64,000 nt of DNA. Origin: Actinospica acidithermotolerans (lineage in GTDB: Bacteria; Actinomycetota; Actinomycetes; Streptomycetales; Catenulisporaceae). The notes beneath the pieces are model-generated. The model did not search any database. It was not told the DNA's origin and saw only the letters and a program-made list of their open reading frames with translations. Below, one piece after another: positions 56,030 through 64,000 of this stretch; position 1 is the stretch's first letter; each line of letters opens with the position of its first letter. The DNA lies in contig NZ_JAGSOH010000007.1 of the NCBI RefSeq assembly GCF_018139625.1, forward strand, positions 1 through 64,000. The letters are read 5' to 3'. Position numbers and translations under genes: made by a program.

Positions 56030-56686
56030 ATGACGTTCGCCCACCGCGCCGAGGCGGGCAGGCGGCTGGCCGCGCTCGTCGCGCGCCGGTGCCTCGAGGA
56101 CGTGGTCGTACTCGGCCTGCCGCGCGGCGGCATGCCGGTCGCGGCCGAGGTCGCCGCGGTGCTGCGCGCCCCGCTCGACGTGCTCCCGGTTCGCCGGCTC
56201 ACCGTCCCGTCCCGTCCGGAGCTCGCCTTCGGCGCGATCGGCGAGGACGGGCTTCGCGTGATCAATCGAGCCGCCGTGCGCTCGCTGCGCCTGAACCCCG
56301 AGGAGATCGCGGCGGTCGAGGTCCGCGAGCGCGCGGAACTCGTCCGGCTCTCGCACCGGTACCGGGACGGCGGCGCACCCCTGTCGCTCGAAGGCCGGAC
56401 CGCGGTCATCGTGGACGACGGCGTCTCCACCGGCGCGACGGCGCACGCCGCCTGCCTGATCGCCCGGCAGCGCGGAGCGGAGAGCGTGGTGCTGGCCGTG
56501 CCGGTCGCACCGCGCGGGTGGACGCGCCGGCTTCGGGAGGTCGCCGACGACCTGATCTGCCTCGACGAACCGCGGCGCTTCTACGCCGTCGGCCAGTTCT
56601 ACGACGACTTCCCGGCCACGACCGACGAAGAGGTCCGCGGCATCCTGCGCCAGGCCGGGGAGGCGCTCGACCGCGTCGCGCCCTAG
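56030..56686 (+). CDS. Phosphoribosyltransferase-domain protein
   Basis: 218 residues. Type I PRTase fold: N-terminal LAALVARRCLEDVVVLGLPRGGMPVAAEVA and the 13-residue PRPP motif AVIVDDGVSTGATAHAA at about 125-138. This stand-alone family (PRTase_2-like, often called 'phosphoribosyltransferase') is frequent next to stress and dienelactone hydrolase genes; its base is unknown. I prefer the ATG at 56030, with GGGAG nine bases upstream, over the ATG at 56021. Confidence 0.88.
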   Translation: MTFAHRAEAGRRLAALVARRCLEDVVVLGLPRGGMPVAAEVAAVLRAPLDVLPVRRLTVPSRPELAFGAIGEDGLRVINRAAVRSLRLNPEEIAAVEVRERAELVRLSHRYRDGGAPLSLEGRTAVIVDDGVSTGATAHAACLIARQRGAESVVLAVPVAPRGWTRRLREVADDLICLDEPRRFYAVGQFYDDFPATTDEEVRGILRQAGEALDRVAP

Positions 56687-56985
56687 GCCGGCGTCGGTCG
56701 GCTGGCGGCATCTAACGCGACCTCAGATACGCCCGGCGCAGCTCGTCGGCGCCCCACACGATGAACGGGAACGGCGCCAAGCGGCTCGCGGGGATCGGCG
56801 GTCGTCCGCTGGACGGGGACCGACCTGCGCGGCGGGTGCCGCGGCCTGGCGATCGCGCGCGGCATGGGCTGGCTCCGTTCGCACGGGTTCGGGTGCGGCC
56901 ACATCCCAGGCTCGGCGAACGCCCTGACGCGTCCTAGGGCCCAACGGCTCTGGATTTCCGGCGCCGCCGGGGTTCGACTTGGAGC
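56687..56985. other. Intergenic region, possible gene remnant
   Basis: 299 bases. On the minus strand 56708-56770 can be read as APFPFIVWGADELRRAYLRSR and a stop, which looks like a protein C-terminus, but no start or continuous upstream coding pattern is seen. It may be a scar of a lost gene. A promoter for the CBS gene is expected here but not identified. Confidence 0.4.
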
Positions 56986-57609
56986 ATGAAGCGAACCCGG
57001 CTGCAGACGCGCGTACGCGATTTCATGACGTGCCCGGCGCAGGCGACCCCGCCCGGGGCCCCGCTCGAGCAGGTCGCCGAGCTGCTCGCCGACGGGAGCA
57101 CCGGCGCGGTCCCGGTCGTCGACGCGGACGGGCTGCTGCTCGGCCTGGTCACCGAGGGCGACCTGCTGCGCGATCCCGGCCCCCGCGAGCCGGTGGCCGC
57201 GGCGGTGATGAGCGCCCCGCTGGTGGCCGTCGGGGCCGACCAGACGGCGGCCGAGGCGGAGGCGCTGATGCTCGGCCACCGCGTCCACCACCTGCCGGTC
57301 GTCGACCGCTCGGGCCACGTGGTCGGCATGGTCGCCCGCGACGGTGTGGCGAGCGCCCTCGGCGAGGACGAGTCCGAGCTGCGCACCGAGATCGTCGGCA
57401 TCGTGCACGCCTGCGGCGGATCCATCCTGGCTCTCGACGTGCACGACGGCGTCGTCCGCCTGCACGCCCGCGTCCCGGACATCCAGGCGGCCCGGACCCT
57501 CGAGCAGCGCGTGAACGCGGCACCGGGAGTCCGCGTGCTGATTCCGACGACGGAATGGGGCGGAGAGCTCGGCGGACAGAGCCCCGACCCCGCGGGCGCC
57601 GCCTATTGA
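56986..57609 (+). CDS. CBS-domain pair with C-terminal BON-like domain
   Basis: 207 residues. Two CBS motifs: VRDFMTCPAQATPPGAPLEQVAELLADGSTGAVPVVDADGLLLGLVTEGDLL (about 9-62) and VMSAPLVAVGADQTAAEAEALMLGHRVHHLPVVDRSGHVVGMVARDGV (about 74-122). The tail (about 130-195, LDVHDGVVRLHARVPDIQAARTLEQRVNAAPGVRVL) resembles a BON domain. CBS pairs bind adenine nucleotides and often gauge energy state. The stop overlaps the convergent GH65 stop by seven bases. Confidence 0.9.
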   Translation: MKRTRLQTRVRDFMTCPAQATPPGAPLEQVAELLADGSTGAVPVVDADGLLLGLVTEGDLLRDPGPREPVAAAVMSAPLVAVGADQTAAEAEALMLGHRVHHLPVVDRSGHVVGMVARDGVASALGEDESELRTEIVGIVHACGGSILALDVHDGVVRLHARVPDIQAARTLEQRVNAAPGVRVLIPTTEWGGELGGQSPDPAGAAY

Positions 57610-60020
57610 CCGGCGAGCGCGCCCTCGGCCGAGCCGGGGAACGCGACGCGGCCGCCGGGCGCCAGGAGCGCCGACTCGCCGCGGCAGCGCACGCGGATCG
57701 GCGCATGGCCGCCGGGCACCGCGTCCACGAGCACGCGGTCGCCGTTGATGCGCACGGTCAGCGCGTGCTCGCGGTAGTTCATGGTGAATTCGAGGTGGCC
57801 GAGCTCCGCGGGCCAGAACGGGTCCAGGTGCAGTGCGTCCCCGCGGGTCTCGACTCCGGCGAAGCAGCGCTGGAGCACGTCGAGCGACCCGGCCATCGCG
57901 GCCAGGTGCACGCCCTCCGCGGTGGTGCCGCCCTGCACGTCGGCGACGTCGCTGCGCAGAACCTCCAGGAAGTAGCGCAGCGCCTCGCGGCGGTGCGACC
58001 GGGCCAGCACGGAGGCGTGGACCACGGTGCTGAGGGTCGATCCGTGCGAGGTGCGCGCCAGGTAGTACTCGATGGTCCGGGGAATCGAGGACGGCTCCCA
58101 GGGATAGCCGAGCCGCCGCATCAGGCCGTGCAGCTCGTCCGCGGACAGCAGGTAGAACAGCATGAGCACGTCAGCCTGCTTCGACGCCTTGTACCGGTTG
58201 ACGTCGTCGCCCTCGGCCTCCAGGACGCGGTCGAGCCGCCGGATGTCGCCGTGCCGGGCGCGCAGGCCGGCCCAGTCGAGCTCGTCCAGCTTGTCGTAGC
58301 CGGCGAACTGGCTGATCACCCCGTCGTCGTGGAAGGGCACGTAGAGCCGCTGCGCGACGTGCCCCCAGAGCTCGATCTCCTCGGCGGTCAGGCCGAGCGC
58401 CTCGGACAGCTCCGCGTGCCGGGCGGTCGGCAGCATCTTCAGCAGGGCTCCGGCCCGTTCGAGCAGCCAGGCGGTCATCACGTTCGTGTAGGCGTTGTCG
58501 TCGATGCCCGGCGTCTCCGCTCCGGGATAGCGGGTGTGGAACTCGTCGGGTCCGACGACCCCGCGCAGCGTGAACCGGTCGCGGGCGTGGTCGTAGCACG
58601 CGATGGAGCCGAAGAAGCGGGCGATCTCGAGCACCATCTCCGCGCCGCGCTCGACGAGGAACTCGCGGTCGCCGCTGGCCTGGTAGTACTGCCAGACGTT
58701 GTACGCGACCGCGAGACCCACGTGGCGCTGCAGGTGGGTCGCGTCGGGCAGCCAGCGCCCGGAATCAGGGTTCAGATGCACTGACTGGCTGGTCTCGGCC
58801 CCGTCCGCGCCGGACTGCCAGGGGTACATCGCGCCGCGCGCCCCGATGTCGCGGGCGGCCCAGCGCGCGGCCGGCAGCCGGCGGTGCCGGTAGCCGAGCA
58901 GCGAGCGGGCCACGTGCGGCAGCCGCGTGGTCAGGGCGGGCAGCACGAACAGCTCGTCCCAGAAGACGTGCCCGCGGTAGGCCTCGCCGTGCAGGCCGCG
59001 GGCCGGCACACCCGCGTCCAGGCCGACGGTGTTCGGGGAGACGGTCTGCAGCAGGTGGAAGACGTGCAGGCGCAGCGCCTCGGCCGCCTCCTCGTCCCTG
59101 CCGAGATCGACGCGGCAGCGCTGCCACAGGTGCCGCCAGGCCCGCGTGTGCCGGACGAGGAGCGCGTCGAAACCGTCGAGGCGGCCGAGCCAGTCCATCG
59201 CGGCCTCGGCGGGCTCGCTGATCGCCCGGTCGTGGCCGGTGAACAGGGTGGCGGTCTTCTCGACGGTGACCGGGCGGCCCGCTTCGAGCGGCACGATCAG
59301 GTCGTGGCCCACCAGGCTCCCGTCGGCGACCGGCCGGAACTCGGGCGCCCTCCCGTCGCCGTCCCGGGCGACGCGGGTGCGGATCGCCTGGGCGATGCGC
59401 AGGCGCGACTGCACGGTCTCGGTCTCCACCAGCGCCGTGTCCCCGTCGAGCACCTCGGCCCGTTCGACGCGCAGGTGCCGCCCGGACAGCTCGCGGTACC
59501 GCTCGACCCCGGCGTTGGCGCTCTCGCCGTCCAGCACCGAGCGCACGGTCAGGGTGCCGCTCCAGTCCTCGGCCAGGACGGTGGTCTGCAGCGCGCCGAC
59601 GTGCTCGAACTCCATGTGCGCGAACCGGCGCTGCACGATCCGCGTCGAGCGCCCGTCCGCGTCGCGGAAGGCCAGATCGCGCACCAGCACGCCGCGGCGC
59701 AGGTCGAGCGTCTGCCGGTAGCTGGTCAGCGGCGCCGAGCCGGCGTCGAACCACGGGCCGTCGCCGAACCGCAGCCGCGTGGCCAGCCAGTCCGGCAGGT
59801 TCACCATGCTCTCGTTGACGACCTCGCGTCCGGCGACCGTGTCGGTGAGCGCGTTGTAGCAGCCGGCGGCGTAGGTGCCCGGGTAGTGGACGGCGTCGGC
59901 CACGGCCTCCGGCGCGGACCCGCGGGTGGCGAAGTAGCCGTTGCCGACCGTGCACAGCGTCTCCCGGATCCTCTCCTTCTCCGGATCGATCCCGTCGTAA
60001 GCCACGGACCAGCCGGGCAT
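57603..60020 (-). CDS. Glycoside hydrolase family 65 (disaccharide phosphorylase type)
   Basis: 805 residues. GH65 plan: N-terminal beta-sandwich (WSVAYDGIDPEKERIRETLCTVGNGYFATRGS), (alpha/alpha)6 barrel with HVFWDELFVLPAL, and the catalytic acid in LRGVVGPDEFHTRY (about 490); YKASKQADVLMLFYLL and the phosphate-site region TSHGSTLS are present. Family members phosphorolyse trehalose, maltose or kojibiose, or hydrolyse trehalose; which one cannot be settled. ATG 60020 follows GGGAGG. An ATG/GTG upstream at 60053 is less likely. No phosphoglucomutase nearby. Confidence 0.92.
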   Translation of the reverse strand: MPGWSVAYDGIDPEKERIRETLCTVGNGYFATRGSAPEAVADAVHYPGTYAAGCYNALTDTVAGREVVNESMVNLPDWLATRLRFGDGPWFDAGSAPLTSYRQTLDLRRGVLVRDLAFRDADGRSTRIVQRRFAHMEFEHVGALQTTVLAEDWSGTLTVRSVLDGESANAGVERYRELSGRHLRVERAEVLDGDTALVETETVQSRLRIAQAIRTRVARDGDGRAPEFRPVADGSLVGHDLIVPLEAGRPVTVEKTATLFTGHDRAISEPAEAAMDWLGRLDGFDALLVRHTRAWRHLWQRCRVDLGRDEEAAEALRLHVFHLLQTVSPNTVGLDAGVPARGLHGEAYRGHVFWDELFVLPALTTRLPHVARSLLGYRHRRLPAARWAARDIGARGAMYPWQSGADGAETSQSVHLNPDSGRWLPDATHLQRHVGLAVAYNVWQYYQASGDREFLVERGAEMVLEIARFFGSIACYDHARDRFTLRGVVGPDEFHTRYPGAETPGIDDNAYTNVMTAWLLERAGALLKMLPTARHAELSEALGLTAEEIELWGHVAQRLYVPFHDDGVISQFAGYDKLDELDWAGLRARHGDIRRLDRVLEAEGDDVNRYKASKQADVLMLFYLLSADELHGLMRRLGYPWEPSSIPRTIEYYLARTSHGSTLSTVVHASVLARSHRREALRYFLEVLRSDVADVQGGTTAEGVHLAAMAGSLDVLQRCFAGVETRGDALHLDPFWPAELGHLEFTMNYREHALTVRINGDRVLVDAVPGGHAPIRVRCRGESALLAPGGRVAFPGSAEGALAGQ

Positions 60021-60138
60021 CGCGGCCTCCCGCTCCGGCGGGCGCGGGACCAACGGCCCTACGGCGTGGTCCGCCCGCTGCCAAGAATGGAAATATCGAA
60101 CTTATAGGACATTCTCGCCGCGGTTCGGGAGGCTTGCC

Positions 60139-61767
60139 ATGGACGGACGACCCGCGGACCGCTTCCTGCTCGTCGGCGGCGGCATCGCGTCCCTCGCGGC
60201 CGCCGCGTTCCTGATCCGGGACGGCGGGGTGCCGGGGCGGCACATCAGAATCCTCGAGGCGGCGGACCGGCCGGGCGGCGCGCTCGTGTCCGGCCACGCG
60301 CCCGGGCACCCGACGCTCTACGTGGGCGCCGCCGTGCGCGGCGTGGACGAAAGGGAGCACGCGTGCCTGTGGAACCTGCTGGGATCCGTTCCCACCCTCG
60401 CCGACCCGAGCCGGACTCCGCTCGACGAGATGCGCGCGGCCGAGCGCAGGCCGCGTACCGCGCTCGAAGCCAGACTCGTCGACGCCGATCACCGGGTCGC
60501 CCGTCCCGATCTCCGGCTCGGCGCCGCCGACCGCGCCGCGCTGCGCGGCCTGCTCGACCGATCCGATGCGCGGCTCGCGGAGACGCGCATCGACCAGGCG
60601 GTGCCCGCCCACCTGCTCGCCGGGGACTTCTGGCTGCTGTGCACGACGGTTTTCCGGCTGCGGCCGGCATCCAGCGCGCTGGATCTCAAGCGCGCCCTGC
60701 TGCTCCACCTGCCCGATCTGCGCCGGCTGCCCGTCCTGCCCACCGTGCACCGCACGCGGCGCAGCGAGTACGACTCGATCGTCCGACCGCTCTACGACTG
60801 GCTGCGCTGCGAGGGCGTCGCCTTCACCTTCGGCACCACCGTCACCGACATGCCCATCGCGAGCGAGCCGGGCGGAGGGCGCCGCGCCACCGCCCTGACG
60901 TGCTCCACCCGCGGCAGAGAGCACACCATCGAACTCGGCGGACGCGATCGCGTCCTGGTCACCCTCGGGTCCATGGCCGCGAACGCCTCCCACGGCGACG
61001 ACGAGAACCCGCCCGCCTTCGACGCGACCCGCCGTGACCCGACCTGGCGGCTGTGGGAGTCCGTCGCTCGCCACCAGCCGGATCTCGGCCGGCCCGAAGC
61101 GTTCACCTCGCACGTCGAGGACACCGCGTGGCTCTCGTTCACGCTGACGACGACCACCTCGGATCTGACCTGGTTCATCAGCCACCTCACCGGCGATCCG
61201 GACGGCGGCGGAGGTCCGGTCACCTTCCGCGATTCGCCGTGGCTGCTGACCCTGACCGTGCCGCGCCAACCGCACTTCACCGGGCAACTGCCGCACACGC
61301 ACACCGTGCTCGGCTACGGAATGCGCCTGGCCACGCCCGGCGCGCACACGTCGGCCACCATGCTCCGCGCGACGGGGCGCCAACTGCTCGACGAGACGAT
61401 CGGCCAACTCGGCCTCGAACGCCGCGCGCTGCCGGTGCGCATGAACACCAACGTCCGCTCGATCATGCTGCCCTACGCGGGAAGCCCGCTCGCGACGCGC
61501 CGTCCCGGCGACCGGCCCGAGCAGATTCCGCCCGGAGCGCGCAACTTCGCCTTCCTCGGCCAGTACGTCGAGATCCCGGGCGCGCTCGCGTTCAGCATGG
61601 AGTACTCCGTGCGCTCCGCGATGCGGGCGGTCTACGCGCTTCTCGGTATCGACCGCGAACTGCCGGGCGCCGACGAGCTCGGGGCGGACACGGGCAGGGC
61701 GGGCGACCTGGACGACGCGCTCGCGACGCTCGCAACCGCCGGAGGCCCGGCGCCGCAGCCGCGTTGA
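60139..61767 (+). CDS. Oleate hydratase-like (MCRA family) protein
   Basis: 542 residues. The FAD-binding opening FLLVGGGIASLAAAAFLIRDGGVPGRHIRILEAADRPGGALVSG is that of oleate hydratases, which add water to the 9-double bond of unsaturated fatty acids. Later landmarks: HACLWNLLGSVPTL, SEYDSIVRPLYDWL, TDLTWFISHLTGDP-like SDLTWFISHLTG, and FLGQYVEIPGALAFSMEYSVRSAM. The active loop RGGR(E/M) with its catalytic Glu reads VRGVDERE here, two residues short, so activity may differ. GGGAGG precedes the ATG. Divergent from GH65. Confidence 0.85.
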   Translation: MDGRPADRFLLVGGGIASLAAAAFLIRDGGVPGRHIRILEAADRPGGALVSGHAPGHPTLYVGAAVRGVDEREHACLWNLLGSVPTLADPSRTPLDEMRAAERRPRTALEARLVDADHRVARPDLRLGAADRAALRGLLDRSDARLAETRIDQAVPAHLLAGDFWLLCTTVFRLRPASSALDLKRALLLHLPDLRRLPVLPTVHRTRRSEYDSIVRPLYDWLRCEGVAFTFGTTVTDMPIASEPGGGRRATALTCSTRGREHTIELGGRDRVLVTLGSMAANASHGDDENPPAFDATRRDPTWRLWESVARHQPDLGRPEAFTSHVEDTAWLSFTLTTTTSDLTWFISHLTGDPDGGGGPVTFRDSPWLLTLTVPRQPHFTGQLPHTHTVLGYGMRLATPGAHTSATMLRATGRQLLDETIGQLGLERRALPVRMNTNVRSIMLPYAGSPLATRRPGDRPEQIPPGARNFAFLGQYVEIPGALAFSMEYSVRSAMRAVYALLGIDRELPGADELGADTGRAGDLDDALATLATAGGPAPQPR

Positions 61768-61808
61768 ACGGCGCTTCACCGGGCCCCTCCTTCCACCGGG
61801 CCGGTCCG

Positions 61809-62762
61809 TCAGGTGCCTCCGCGCGCTCGCAGGTCGCGGTAGTGCTCGCGCCAGATCAGCCGGTACACCGGGATGTAGCGCGGGATCGAGCGCAGGCCGG
61901 GGATGAACGGCAGGAACACGAACACCAGGCTGAGCACCGCCATCGTGCCCCAGACCAGCGCGTCGCCGTTGGTCGAGTTGTTGTAGGGCGAGATCTGGTA
62001 CCAGAACGTGTAGAGCCACAGCCACGCCTGGCCCGGGTAGTTGCCGGTCTCGTTCATCATGCCCCACTGCGTACCCGCGAGGTGGTCCTGGCCGGCGAGG
62101 TTGGCGAGGTACGAGCCGTCGGCGAGGAAGAGCAGCGGCAGGGTGTAGTCGGTCTGGTAGAAGACGCCCGATTCGGTCAGCAGCTGGCCGTCGAGCGATC
62201 CGGCCCGCGCCTGCGCGAGCAGTGCGGTCAGCATCGTGGGGACGGGTCCGTAGTCGCCGGGCGCGATCTTGGTCGGGTCGCCGTTCGCCTTGTCGAGGGC
62301 GTTCGAGTAGTTGCCGGTCCACGTGTTCTGCTGCGCGCCGCTCGCGGCCGTGTACCGCGCCACGGCCGAGGAGACGATCGCCGTCTGCGCGGCGGACCGG
62401 AGCGGACGGATGACGAAGTCCTGGGCGGTGTCGATCGGCCTGGTGACACCCATCAGGTTCGCCAGGCCGACCGGCCCGAGCTTCTGGCCCTCGGACGCGT
62501 TGTTGTACGGCGGCCCGTACTGCGCGGTTCCGCTGGTGCCGTCCAGTTCGGCGAGCGCGGTCGCGGTGAAGTCGGCACTGTCGGCCTTGGCCCACGTCGC
62601 GATCGTGACCGGCCGCTTGTCCGGGGAGGAGAAGACGGCGGCGAGCGCGATCGACAGGGCGAGAACCGCCACCAGCGCGATCGTGAACTCCTTGACGAGG
62701 TCGTAGGGGCGCGAGCCGAAGCTGTACGGGTCCGGCTCGGCGGCGCGTGATCTGCGGCTCAC
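61809..62762 (-). CDS. Membrane protein with large exterior domain, partner of cytochrome b
   Basis: 317 residues. A short cytoplasmic N-terminus, one helix (about 27-45, EFTIALVAVLALSIALAAVF), a region of about 200 residues probably outside the cell (DKRPVTIATWAKADSADF...GDYGPVPTMLTALLAQ), then helices near WLWLYTFWYQI and ALVWGTMAVLSLVFVFLPF, and a basic tail. No PEWY motif of canonical cytochrome b C-terminal parts. Start overlaps the cytochrome b stop as GTGA. Function unknown; likely a subunit of the same complex. Confidence 0.75.
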   Translation of the reverse strand: MSRRSRAAEPDPYSFGSRPYDLVKEFTIALVAVLALSIALAAVFSSPDKRPVTIATWAKADSADFTATALAELDGTSGTAQYGPPYNNASEGQKLGPVGLANLMGVTRPIDTAQDFVIRPLRSAAQTAIVSSAVARYTAASGAQQNTWTGNYSNALDKANGDPTKIAPGDYGPVPTMLTALLAQARAGSLDGQLLTESGVFYQTDYTLPLLFLADGSYLANLAGQDHLAGTQWGMMNETGNYPGQAWLWLYTFWYQISPYNNSTNGDALVWGTMAVLSLVFVFLPFIPGLRSIPRYIPVYRLIWREHYRDLRARGGT

Positions 62763-63493
62763 GGCTGCTCCTCGGTTTCGGCGGCTTCGGCCTCGCGGCC
62801 GGCCTCGGACGCGGTCCCGGGCTCGGCCTCGGCGGGCCTGTCGCGCAGCGGCAGCGGCGGGACCACGCCGCGGCGGCGGACCATCAGGACGTGCAGCACG
62901 ACGAGGATCCCGACGAACGCCGGCAGCAGCACGATGTGCCACATGAGCATCTGGCCGAAGTTCATCGGGCTGAAGTAGGCGCCGATCCCGACCGCGTTGA
63001 GCGCGTCCTTGGACTGCACCGCGATCCACTGCGAGTCGAGGTTCTGCTGGGTCAGGTAGCCGGTGAACGCCGTGCCGATCGACCCGAGGAACGCGACGGC
63101 GCCGGTGATCCAGGTCAGTGCGCGCCGGCCGCGCCAGGCGGCCATGAAGAACTTGCCCCACAGGTGGATCACCATGAACGCCATGAACAGCTCGACGCTC
63201 CACAGGTGCAGGCTGTTGAAGAAGTGGCCGATGTCCGAGGTATGCCACCAGGACGGCCCCTGGATCGCGAGCACCGCGCCGCTGCCGAGCACCACCAGGA
63301 AGGCGGCGAGGGTCAGCACGCCGAACACGTAGATCCACGAGGCGACGTACTTCGGCTGCGTGTCGGGCAGCATCGTGTCCGGCGGCAGCTCACGAACCAG
63401 CCTGCGGCGCACCGCCGCGGTCCAGCCGGCTGCCTCGTCCGGCTCGGTCGACTCGCCCGGCTGGACGAGATCTGCTCGGTCGCGGATGCTCAT
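62759..63493 (-). CDS. Cytochrome b/b6-type di-haem membrane protein
   Basis: 244 residues, four membrane helices like cytochrome b6. Helix B holds two His 14 apart (HLWSVELFMAFMVIH) and helix D two His 15 apart (HIVLLPAFVGILVVLH), the haem-ligand spacing of cytochrome b6. The N-terminal 40 residues and the acidic C-terminus are cytoplasmic. It should pass electrons across the membrane from or to quinol. No Rieske or cytochrome c1 gene is adjacent in the window. Overlaps both neighbours (ATGA, GTGA). Confidence 0.9.
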   Translation of the reverse strand: MSIRDRADLVQPGESTEPDEAAGWTAAVRRRLVRELPPDTMLPDTQPKYVASWIYVFGVLTLAAFLVVLGSGAVLAIQGPSWWHTSDIGHFFNSLHLWSVELFMAFMVIHLWGKFFMAAWRGRRALTWITGAVAFLGSIGTAFTGYLTQQNLDSQWIAVQSKDALNAVGIGAYFSPMNFGQMLMWHIVLLPAFVGILVVLHVLMVRRRGVVPPLPLRDRPAEAEPGTASEAGREAEAAETEEQP

Positions 63494-63669
63494 CTGCGGC
63501 CACGACCCTTCGGGAAGGGCAGGAGCAGCGCGAGCACGAAAACCACGATCATCACGCCGATGATCACGAGGTTCGCCGCTGAGATCTGGATGACGCCCCA
63601 GTTCAGATAGTGGCCGGGACCGTTGAGGTCCACCGCGGCCGCGAGGGCGCCCTGCGTGACTGCCGACAT
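63490..63669 (-). CDS. Small single-span membrane protein, 59 aa
   Basis: One helix at about 25-48 (ISAANLVIIGVMIVVFVLALLLPF) after a short exterior N-terminus, with a basic C-terminus (KGRGRR) marking the cytoplasmic side. AAAGG lies upstream of the ATG. Stop overlaps the cytochrome b start as ATGA, so it is probably a small subunit of the same complex. Confidence 0.75.
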   Translation of the reverse strand: MSAVTQGALAAAVDLNGPGHYLNWGVIQISAANLVIIGVMIVVFVLALLLPFPKGRGRR

Positions 63670-63804
63670 TGCCGGACCCGCCTTTCGTCGAGCTCCCGAG
63701 CGGGGAGCGGGCATTGAATGCTTCGAGTGCCTGGCACTGCAAGCGCCGAGCGGTGGGCACTGACCGCCGAACGCCTTCAGGTTGCGTCCGTCCGCCGCCG
63801 ACGG

Positions 63805-64000
63805 TCAGGGCCGAAGGTCCTGTCCCGAGGGGGCCGTGTGCGGGAGCGCCCCGACGTCGATGCCCGCGGTCCGGCGGCCGGCCAGCATCTCGTGCCAGTA
63901 CAGGCGCCGCGCCGCGAGCTTCTCCAGGTGGCCGGGCGGCGACGCGGGGCCGGAACCCGCGTCCACAAGGAAGTTCGCGTGGCCGTCGAAGCGGGCCGGC
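63805..64000 (-). CDS. C-terminal part of an unrecognised protein (cut by window edge)
   Basis: The last 64 codons read ...PARFDGHANFLVDAG, a polar stretch, LEKLAARRLYWHEMLAGRRTAG and a TGA at 63805. Codon use matches neighbours. It lies 136 bases upstream of the small membrane protein on the same strand, so it may belong to the cytochrome b operon. No family recognised from this fragment. Confidence 0.6.
   Translation of the reverse strand, partial: PARFDGHANFLVDAGSGPASPPGHLEKLAARRLYWHEMLAGRRTAGIDVGALPHTAPSGQDLRP

Noticed and set aside
56708-56944. Minus-strand coding fragment between PRTase and CBS genes
   Set aside because: Only about 20 residues at the end look protein-like; no start, ribosome site or consistent coding pattern upstream. 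Recorded as a possible remnant, not a gene.
58765-62595. 1276-codon minus-strand frame
   Set aside because: It overlaps GH65 in a shifted frame and the oleate hydratase-like gene in antisense. Composition is typical of a shadow frame.

Overview
The window comes from a high-GC actinobacterium. G or C sits at almost every third codon position, Shine-Dalgarno boxes of the GGAGG type are common, many genes overlap as ATGA or GTGA, and the gene families (HSP18 regulator, SpoIIE-type phosphatases, DUF3140, DUF3500, DUF2267, DUF1918) are typical of Streptomyces, Catenulispora and Actinospica relatives. The genus cannot be fixed from sequence alone. I see no rRNA, tRNA, insertion sequence, phage or CRISPR array.

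Layout. 0-5.7 kb: a small heat-shock locus (start of an hsp20 gene, a RheA-type regulator), several STAS (anti-sigma antagonist-like) genes, an Fpg-family DNA glycosylase and an AraC regulator. 5.8-11.1 kb: formate dehydrogenase operon fdhA-fdhB-nrfD. 11.1-17.9 kb: a PhoU remnant, DUF3140, an FAD oxidoreductase with a START-like partner, an acetate-transporter-like protein, and a rare STAS-GAF-sigma factor fusion. 17.9-24.5 kb: a seven-gene operon on the minus strand (NitT/TauT-type ABC importer, FMN reductase, SDR, DUF3500, FAH-family hydrolase) closed by a strong terminator and preceded by a repeated GntR-like operator. 25.0-37.8 kb: a GAF-PAS-GAF-PP2C phosphatase, DUF2267, a second hsp20, glgX, then a six-gene stressosome operon (rsbR, rsbS, rsbT, HATPase-PP2C, hybrid kinase, REC-GAF-PP2C) and a convergent RsbW-like gene. 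37.9-46.8 kb: a beta-hydroxyacid dehydrogenase, SMR transporter, P-type ATPase, SulP transporter, FtsH. 46.9-57.6 kb: a GAF protein and a complete nine-gene V/A-type ATPase operon with small accessory genes. 57.6-64 kb: GH65 phosphorylase, oleate hydratase-like protein, and an unusual two-haem cytochrome b membrane complex running towards the right edge.

How it fits together. The dominant theme is stress signalling by partner switching: six STAS proteins, three PP2C phosphatases, RsbT- and RsbW-like ATPases, a stressosome core and a sigma factor carrying its own STAS domain, set among stress and energy genes (small heat-shock proteins, glycogen and disaccharide breakdown, formate oxidation, an extra rotary ATPase, ion pumps, FtsH). 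The clearest regulatory signal is a set of three promoters with the same -35/17 bp/-10 layout overlapping a RheA operator. Two drive hsp20 genes and the third drives an STAS gene, which would link the heat-shock repressor directly to the sigma-factor network.
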